Part shown: one piece after another, positions 56,255 through 64,000 of the stretch
How positions within the stretch are numbered: the stretch's first letter is position 1
How the letters are laid out: the number at the start of each line of letters is the position of its first letter
NCBI GenBank assembly: GCA_003255025.1
Contig: QANY01009317.1
Location: 310,001 to 374,000 of the forward strand
DNA from: Datisca glomerata
Lineage: Eukaryota; Streptophyta; Magnoliopsida; Cucurbitales; Datiscaceae
Length of the DNA: 64,000 nt
Direction: 5' to 3'
Notes under the pieces: model-generated
The model's database searches: none
What the model was told of the DNA's origin: nothing
What the model saw: only the letters and a program-made list of their open reading frames with translations
Made by a program: the position numbers and the translations under genes

Positions 56255-59200
56255 ACAGAAGAAACACACCATGAGGAAAGGGTGAATAATGTTTACGTGT
56301 TTATGTTTTTAGCTTATATTCTCATATAGGATCCATCTTCACTATAAAGATTGGAATTAATGTAAATGTTTATGAGAATTGACATTTTCTTGAGAACTTC
56401 AAGGATAAAAACTGTACTTTGAGTGTGTTTTGATGTCAAAATTATTAACTATTAGCAATATAAAATACATACAATATAAATGAATGCATTAAAAATGGAG
56501 GGAAAATAATTATTTTGGCCGTAAGACTAAGAATTGAGAGGCCTCGAGGATAGGCATTGGTCTCTTTTTACATTTATTTCATAGTCTGTTATCTCTTTAT
56601 GAGCTCTCTCAAAGCTTATATAATAAATGAAAGATGTGTTATATGTACACTTATTAGCATTTTTAGGAATGCGTGATTTAGTTGTAGGCATTCGATGTAA
56701 GACTCATATATACGAGTAAAATATATTTTTGATCCTCTAACTTTACTATGATTTATTGATTTTAAACTAATCTCTTGCAAGTCTAAATTTTATAATCGAT
56801 ACTCCAAACAATTAAAAACTTGCAACTAAGTGTTTTTAATCTTCAGTTTACCATTCATATGCATGGGCATGCATGTGAATGTTGAAATTATATAAGGTCA
56901 ACATACTTATGTTTACCATGTGTTTAACTTAAACAATAGTAATGTGTTCGACATACTAACTCAACTATTCGATCTCCTATCTTTTCTAAAACTTAGAAGA
57001 ATGCTACAATCTCTTCTCGTTTCCTTTCTTAAACTCAGAGAACTCGTCTTTCTGAAACTCAGAAGCCCACTCCTCTCTTTGAAACTTAGAAGCTCTGTTC
57101 ACACTACACATAGACGGTGAATAGAAACGACACACTCTACTCTCTACATTCTACTATCTGATTTGGGGTTTGCTTCTCTCTACTCTCCTATCATTACAAA
57201 CCCAATTAAAACTATGATAGAGACCTTGCAAATATTGGAGCTGTTTCTATCAGCTATTTTTTAAGCTTACAATTGTTTATAAATTAAAAACATGTGTATA
57301 CTAATTCGTCGATCTCACCAAATATTACTCTTAGTTCAAATAATTCATATTAAAACTGTGATATACAAGATCAATATTTTGTGGTTAGATCCTTTCGAAT
57401 TAAATTCGTGGAAGCTAATAGAAGGGAATCAAATTGATTCCTTTTAAGGATAAATTCGGGTGCATTGAAATATGGTAAGGGTGCCAATCAGTGAACTAAC
57501 CTATTAGTCAATTACACATCAAAACCGGTGTGAATCGATAGGCTAAGCATTACTGCCATTTACAATGAAAAGGATTAGAAACCTAATTTGTTTGGAACTA
57601 GTCTAAACCCCGTACATTGCACTGGATTATGTAATATTAGTATTTTAAAATTTAATGAAAAAATGTGCTCGGCATTTATAGAAACTGGTCATGTGCAAAA
57701 GGAGGGTCATTTGGCTCCTAAATAGTTTAAGAAACTCAATAATTGGATATAAGATAATGATTCTATAAGTATTGCAACTAAAAAAAATATGGGTTATTCT
57801 TAAGGAAACGTTTTAATAAAAAATTCAATAGAATGCATAATTAGAGATAGATTGACGTTGTAAATAAAATCACAATATACATATTATTATACAAAGAATC
57901 GGTCCTAGCCAATAACAAAATTATAAAAATAAAAATAAATTTTCTAGCTTGATTAATGAAAAAATGATATTGAATAAATCTCCTGTATACTTGATTTAAT
58001 TTCTTCTTATCTTTCTTTATTTTTTGTGTTAATAATTGCAAATGAGATCCATTCTTTTATAGGTAATAATTATGCGTTGTTCAGAAAAAACAAAGTAATT
58101 GCAAGAAGTAGAAGAATATTGTAACCGACATCAAATTAAACTAAATATGGATAATTAATAAGATAAATCTACAATTATCATTTTCACTTTCTTAATGGGA
58201 AAAAGAATATGAAAGAGAGTGAAACTTAAAGAATATGAAGAGACAAACTTTGTATCAACATTAAAAATAAAATAATTAATGTTCAAACTTGGTGCATAAA
58301 TATGTAATAGCTAAATAGTAATGAGGTTTATGAGGGAAGATAAAGAGAAAATTTTGAGATTTAAAAAAAATACGATGGAGAATTTGGGTGGTAACATAAA
58401 ATCACAATAGAGAAGTAAATTGAATAATAAATGAAAAATAAAATACAACTTTTTAATTGGAAGAAGTAAAATATTTGATGAATTAGTAATGAAAAACTAT
58501 AATACATAAATGAATAGCAACTCTCATATTTTGTAATAGGGTAAAAAATTACTTCAAATATGTAATGTTAATAAACTATTAATAAGAACTTGAATTTTTT
58601 TAACTAAGTAAGTAAATTTAATTATCATAATTTTGCAATATTTACCAAAAAATGAATTCATTTGAGTTTATCAAAATAATTTTGTGAAATAGATTTATTT
58701 TTATCGAATGAGAAGTATAAATATTATAAATACAAATAGAACGAAAGATGTAGAGGAGTTAGAAGATGATTAAATTTGACATGAAAAATAAATAAATAGT
58801 ACATAAATCAAAATCAAAAGAGGTTACAACAATTGAAATATAGAACATAAATAAAAAAAAAAGCAATATAAATACAATGCACTTACAAAAGAAATTATAA
58901 AAAGGTGATATACATGCTATGCTTGAGAAGATTGATTGCTATGTGAAATCTTTTCTTTTTTATGACATGAAATCTTCGCCTTGTGAATCTTTTATAGTAC
59001 TCTTAATTTCTCTTTCTTTTCACAAACCTAATTGGCTAATTCAATAGCGTAGTCTTTTCATTAATTAACCCAATTTAATTAGAGTCTTTTTATTGGTAGC
59101 CATATAATTAACACCATTTGCTTTCATCCATTTATTAATAAGTAATAATTAGGTATTAGTCTAAATTTACATATAAAATAAAAACTGTTAGTAAATATTG

Positions 59201-59867
59201 ATATAGAATATAAAATAAAAACTGACTTTTGTAAATATACTAAAATAATGTCAATCCAGAGTATATGATAAATTAATATTTTTACATAAATAAATTCTAC
59301 ATAATTTTCACCTAACAAACCATCTATTCATTTTTTTATATTTGCCAAAAGTTATGAAATAGGAAGTGTTACAAACAATTAAATTTAAACAATTTCTAAT
59401 TAATGATAGAGTGAAGAGATCAAATAATGTGAGAGAGAATATGAATATGAAAGGACTTATTTTGGGCATTTAATTAATTTTAAATGAAGATTAAGTTATG
59501 AATAGAATATGAAGAGGAAATAAAAAAAACTCTTCATGAGTACTTTTAAGTTTTATGTTTAGCTAGTGGTCCATTTTTAATTTTTCATTTAACTTAGTTT
59601 TATTGTTTTTTTTTGTAATTTAGCCTTGCGATATTTTTAATATGTTACTTGAACATGATCATTTATGTTTAAAATTAAAATTTCATATACAGATGTACGT
59701 ATAAGTTATGATTTCACATATATAAATATATGAGGTTTTCAATAAATTTTAACCTATTTCAAATAAGTCGTCATATAATAATTTTTATAATATTTACAAA
59801 GTAAATACATATTTCATTAAATTACTTACTTTAAAAAATTGTTTAATTAAATCTCAACATAATTTAA
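56255..59867. other. Very AT-rich intergenic DNA, no gene seen
   Basis: No gene is visible. The part near 56290-56370 resembles 50380-50480 on the other side of copia-3. At 56975-57105 a short word of the form cttagaag/ctcagaag with ttt(c)ttaaact recurs four to five times. From 57640 onward the sequence is extremely AT-rich. Confidence 0.45.
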
Positions 59868-59948
59868 GGATCATTTATTATATAGAATGGTAATAAATAT
59901 ATTAATAATTCATTTAATTTATTGTTCCATTGTCAACTAATAATTAAC

Positions 59949-59985
<37 letters not shown>

Positions 59986-60255
59986 TTAATAATAATAATA
60001 AAATCTGAATTAATTTTTGAAGGGTGTTTTTGAAATTTATTAATTTTGTTGGACAAATATGTCTAAAAATATTTCTCCTTCTAAGTCCCATTTAAAAATA
60101 GTAAAATAATTTAAGGATCATTTATTATATATAATGATAATAAATATATTAATATATTAATAGTTCGTCAATTAATTTATTATATCATTGTCATCTAATA
60201 ATTAATAATAATAATAATATATGAATTAACTGATGGAGGGATTTTTAGAATTACA
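59868..60255. repeat. Direct duplication of about 150-180 bp containing (AAT)n
   Basis: Two copies start at about 59868 and 60113 with taaggatcatttattatat, followed by aatatattaata, a tcatttaattt-type block, cattgtca(a/t)ctaataatta, an AAT microsatellite and gaattaa. The first copy has the longer microsatellite (about 59948-60000). Confidence 0.8.
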
Positions 60256-61255
60256 AAATTTCACTTGGACAAGATGGTCAGCAATATTTGAACCCTACAC
60301 ATGCAATTCTCACTAAAAATTGTTCGCGTGCTACAAATTTGTAACAACTCAGTCAATGAAGTATAGAGATAATGGTTACATCATCTGTATTAGGAATTCA
60401 GTTAATCAAAATCAACTTTAAAATATATCCAACACCTAAAAATACATACCAAGAATTTTCAATTGCAAATTGTTAATAGCGTAACATATATATGAGATAG
60501 TTTTTTATAATAATAAAGCAAAACGCATTGATATTACTCATAAATGTAGTCAATAGAGGAAAGAAATCGCATCCCCTTACCTAGCACCAGTAATTTTTGA
60601 AGTGGATGACTTTAAACTTCCCAAAACAACACTCAGGCTTCTCAATGAATATGAAGAGATACCTAGTACAAATACCATCTGTCAAGTTTTTAACATAAGA
60701 ACATTAATGAGTCTCCCTTACTCATATATGAAAATATTTTTTTCCTTCCAATGAAAAACTAATTCAAGTAGAACCTACATTACTTCAAAGATTGATAAAA
60801 CGCTCATTCGCTTCCACAATTTATATATACAAATATACAACTTATATATACAAATATATTAATAGCTTCAAATAATTTTGTATAATTTATAATCAAGCTC
60901 CAACTTAATTTCTCAGTAATTTACTACTGTTGTGCCTATTGGTGTTAACAATAGGTTAGTGTGAAACTAAATTTTTGGTTGAATTGAACGACAACATCAT
61001 ATGAGCTACCTATATTAATCCATCTACCTATCCATCAATAAGCTGATTGAGCTTGAAAACCCATTACTTAGTACTATTGTTTAGATCAATATGTACCTTC
61101 TTAGATTTAACAATAAACAGATTAATTTTAATTACACAACGATGTCGTATAGAGATCCATCATATAATTATGAAGTCATATAGGAACAAATCTGATATAT
61201 AATGAGTCAATTGCTTGGATGTTGTAGAAGTAGTAGGGCATGACATTCATAAAGA
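60256..61255. other. AT-rich DNA, no gene seen
   Basis: I find no coding similarity or clear repeat structure in this stretch. Confidence 0.4.
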
Positions 61256-61668
61256 CAAACTCAATTGTGATGGAACTTGGAATAAGAAAATGACAATCAC
61301 CTTCATTAATTTAAAAAAGTAACAGTTTAGAATACCTTGAAAATTATATAGGAAACTGTTAGAGATAAGATGAAAAATATGATCTAGTTCAGGGGAAGAA
61401 ACTGGTGGCTTTTAATGTTACTCATGCTGAAATCATTGCTATTGATGAAGCTTTGATTATGGCTAGAAGGCTTGACTGGAATAAATTGGAGATTGAGAGT
61501 GATGCAAAGCTTGTATCATATTGGCTGAACGGGAAAGCTGTGATTGGAAACACTTCAATGCAATGAAGATGTTAAGGAAAAAATCAACCAGTTGGGGGAT
61601 TGTTTTGTCAAATGAGTAAGTAGAGATTCGGATACTGTAGCTCATGCTATAGCATTAAATAACAACCT
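61256..61668 (+). pseudogene. RNase H fragment of the retroelement type (RVT_3)
   Basis: This is a damaged plant RNase H-like domain. It starts with LNCDGTWNKK (about 61260), including the DG of the first catalytic motif. After a gap and frameshift comes HAEIIAIDEALIMARRLDWN then KLEIESDAKLVSYWLNGKAV (61430-61545), with the catalytic Glu and Asp positions kept. After another frameshift come VKEKINQLGDCFVK, a stop, and VSRDSDTVAHAIA (61570-61655). Such domains occur at the C-terminus of plant LINEs and as separate host-like genes. No RT is seen beside it, so it is a stray fragment. Confidence 0.82.
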
Positions 61669-61954
61669 TCAGAGCTGTATTTCATGAGTTGACCGATTCA
61701 CCTAGTCAGATTATTAGGTTGATTGTTGAAGGACTATCTTAAGAGGGAAAAGACCTCCTTAAGTTTTGTTGATGAATGAAATATGCTTCTGTTAAAAAAT
61801 CACTCAAAATCAAAGATACCCTCAAACATACTTATCATTCAACCACACCTCACTCAACTTTCAGCATTAATCAATCACATCTTCAATCTATTTAAGCATT
61901 GTTCAAACGTCGGGTAATTGGTCACATATTATTGAAATATAAACTTGATTTTGG

Positions 61955-62030
61955 ACTTTAGTTGTTTAAATAAAATGCAATTTCTAGAAACATGTTGTTT
62001 AAATAAGAACTCAATTTCTAGAAGCATGTT
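61955..62030. repeat. Two tandem units with ttctaga ends, part of an outer LTR-like sequence
   Basis: The unit gttgtttaaata..a..caatttctagaa(a/g)catg occurs twice. Its ttctagaa words continue on the far side of the solo LTR at 63600 (ttctagaaaaatctcctctagaag), so 61900-62030 and 63596 onward belong to one sequence split by the solo LTR. Confidence 0.7.
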
Positions 62031-63595
62031 TATAATATCCCGACCCTCCTTAGGGAGGTATTTTTGTAAAACTAATTTTAATTGATAAGATTATTTTAAA
62101 TTTGATTTTTAATTTTTAAATTTAAAAAATGATTAGATTTGTATTTTTGAAATTCACTCACACCTTTGTGCACGTACACTCTAAAACTACCCTAATCCTA
62201 TTTTTCATTCGGCAATCTCTCCCATTTTCTCTAACTTGTTCACACCTATGCTTGTGGATACACATAAGGCAACCCCTAACCTAATATTATAAATACACTT
62301 CTTTCCCACTTTCCATGGCTCTCTCTCTCTGTGGCTGCCTCTCCCCAGCGTAGCTCTCTATTTCTCTTCTTCGTTTCAATATTGTTCGTTTAATTCATCA
62401 TCAATTCAGGCAATCTCCTTCTTCTTCTTCCTTATTCTTTCTTCAATCTATTTTTTTTCTCCCTCTCTTAACCCAGATTTTCTAATTCAAAGTTGTCTAG
62501 CCAATTCTGAGAATTTTCTCCCATTTCACCAAATTACTTCCTTTTTCATTTCTGTTTGGAGTCTTCATCATGCCATCGCTGTCCTTTGTTCCGTTAGTTG
62601 TTTAGTTCATTCTCCTAATCAGGTAAGTAGAATTTTATGCATACTTTAATATTTGTCATACTTTAATATTTGTCATACTTTAAAAATTATGATGTTAGAT
62701 TATTTATAATGGTGGTCTTTCTCGATTCTTTGTAATTAAGTGAATCTCACATATATAATATTTTTGTGTGTGATACTATGCTTATTTGTATATTATTATG
62801 TTATTTATGGTGCATATATCGTAATGTTAATGAATGTAAATACGTATCACTTACATATTATGGTTTATAATATGAATATAATTAATAATGAGTAAAGATT
62901 TAAACGACTAGGTGTATGTTTATGCAATAAAAGAGGTGAGTGAGAAATGAGACGTGAGGGACTGGCGGACCCGATAATGTTTAATGGTTAATGTTAATGA
63001 ATGATCGTTTGGTTTGTTCAATAATACAATATGAATGAATGATCGTTGGCTTGTCCAGCGATATTACCAAGGATCCGGTAGTTGAAATGGTTTCTATAAT
63101 AATGGTCCACTGCGTCTGATTGGTTAAACATTACATAAGTGAGCTCGCGAATAAAGAAAATAATGCAATGGAAATTGTAAAGAAAAGAATGTGATAAAAA
63201 GTTTGCATGAAAGGATTTTAATGAAAGATGTAATGTTAAAGCAAATGCAATAAAGTGATAAAATGATTTATATTAAGTATATGTCTAATGCAATGCTTAT
63301 GTTAATGATTTAACTGAATTTTGGATGCGCATGTGTTTGTTATTTATGTGTAAGGTTTTATTTACTGGGCTTTAGCTCATTCTTTTTTCCTTAAACTCTT
63401 CAGGTGAGGAGTAATTACGAGATGACATCTTGTGGGTGGACTGGACTCACTAGAATATTTTGCATAAGAATTCAGACAAATTCTTTATGATTAATTATTC
63501 TTTATTTTAACGTTTTAGCTTAAAAATATTGGTTGGGATAACACTTCCTAGATTATAATCAATATATAAGGTATTTTAGTATGGGGGGTGTTACA
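62031..63595. mobile_element. Solo LTR, 1565 bp, with perfect 5-bp target duplication
   Basis: It begins TATAATATCCCGACCC and ends GGGGTGTTACA; the complement of the end is TGTAACACCCC, so the ends are short inverted repeats of LTR type with the first TG mutated to TA. The target duplication atgtt is at 62026-62030 and 63596-63600. There is no primer-binding site or coding region inside. The interior includes a CT-rich leader-like block (62310-62620). Length and termini fit a Ty3/gypsy-type LTR; the superfamily is inference. Confidence 0.82.
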
Positions 63596-64000
63596 ATGTT
63601 CTAGAAAAATCTCCTCTAGAAGCTTATCCTAAAAATCTATAGAGTTGTCTAGAATGTGTGGGTAGATTTAGAATTATGAAGAAAATTCTAAAGAGTCATT
63701 TGTAACCATTAGATTAGAATTGTGTTGGTAAAATCTTAACCGTTGGTTTAAGAGGTGCCACTAGTATAAATAGGGGTGATGTCTTTGAGTTTATATCAAG
63801 CGAAAAAAATATGAAGTAAGAAGTAATACAAGTAGCTTCTTCCTCTAAATTATCTAGTTTCTCTCATTCTCAAATATTTCATTCACTACTAGAATTTCAT
63901 TCCAAAATATATATGGAATGTGAAAATTTTCTTTCCCAAATTGTTCTTTGATCATGTGAACCATAAATCAAGGGTTAAAATCAATCACAACCCCAAAGCA
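63596..64000 (+). repeat. Part of another LTR-like sequence, running off the window
   Basis: It contains a TATAAATA box (63765-63772) in the context gccactagtataaatagggg, repeated tctaga words upstream and a CT-rich leader (63835-63880). This is the layout of a plant LTR promoter followed by R/U5. Its end and any primer-binding site lie beyond the window. Confidence 0.55.

Overview
The window is nuclear DNA of a flowering plant, most likely a eudicot; I cannot name the species. The signs are a very AT-rich background, GT-AG introns, TATA boxes of the TATAAATA type, plant-specific gene families (a QALGGH zinc finger with an EAR motif), plant transposon families (Ty1/copia, CACTA/En-Spm, Mutator-like, plant LINE) and old plastid DNA fragments. 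It is a gene-poor, repeat-rich region. Only two host genes look intact: an intronless C2H2 zinc-finger gene (complement 23702..24376) and a seven-exon SAM-domain gene (complement 42512..46233). Almost everything else that can be named is a decayed mobile element. I found no complete new system.

Positions 1-22342 hold a layered retrotransposon nest. The oldest layer is a 5'-truncated Ty1/copia element, from gag at about 1120 to an apparent short 3' LTR at 22142-22342. Its gag is split at 1347/14167 by a second copia element (1348-14166, LTRs of about 1.6 kb, 5-bp target duplication tgcaa/tgtaa). That second element carries a Mutator-like non-autonomous element in its leader (3575-4804) and a LINE in its 3' LTR (9881-12933, 10-bp target duplication aaaagtacta). 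Downstream, the old element has about 850 bp of foreign sequence in its integrase. Its reverse transcriptase region was replaced by a gag-only LTR element (about 17995-21505), and a segment of about 557 bp across that junction was later duplicated.

Positions 23702-24475 are the zinc-finger gene and its TATA box. From 24480 to 27667 I see no gene. Positions 27668-37789 are a decayed CACTA element on the minus strand. It has a CACTACAAGAAAAA terminus, palindromic cacgacgggg subterminal repeats, a TNP2-type transposase pseudogene, and a second pseudogene joining a Transposase_24/TNPA-like region to a C-terminal Ulp1 (C48) protease-like region. An intron of the second gene carries a further inverted-repeat element with a 20-bp minisatellite. 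Positions 38938-41009 are another Mutator-like element, full of cttcaagat-type degenerate repeats.

Positions 42512-46233 are the SAM-domain gene. After AT-rich intergenic DNA come a plastid-derived patch (atpA next to psbC, 50925-51260), a third copia element with 257-260 bp LTRs (51358-56254), AT-rich repeats, a reverse-transcriptase-associated RNase H fragment (61256-61668), and a solo LTR with a perfect 5-bp target duplication (62031-63595). The solo LTR sits inside another LTR-like sequence that runs to the window end.

The elements do not form a pathway together. The value of the window is its readable insertion history, the protease-bearing CACTA element, and two host genes recovered with exact coordinates.
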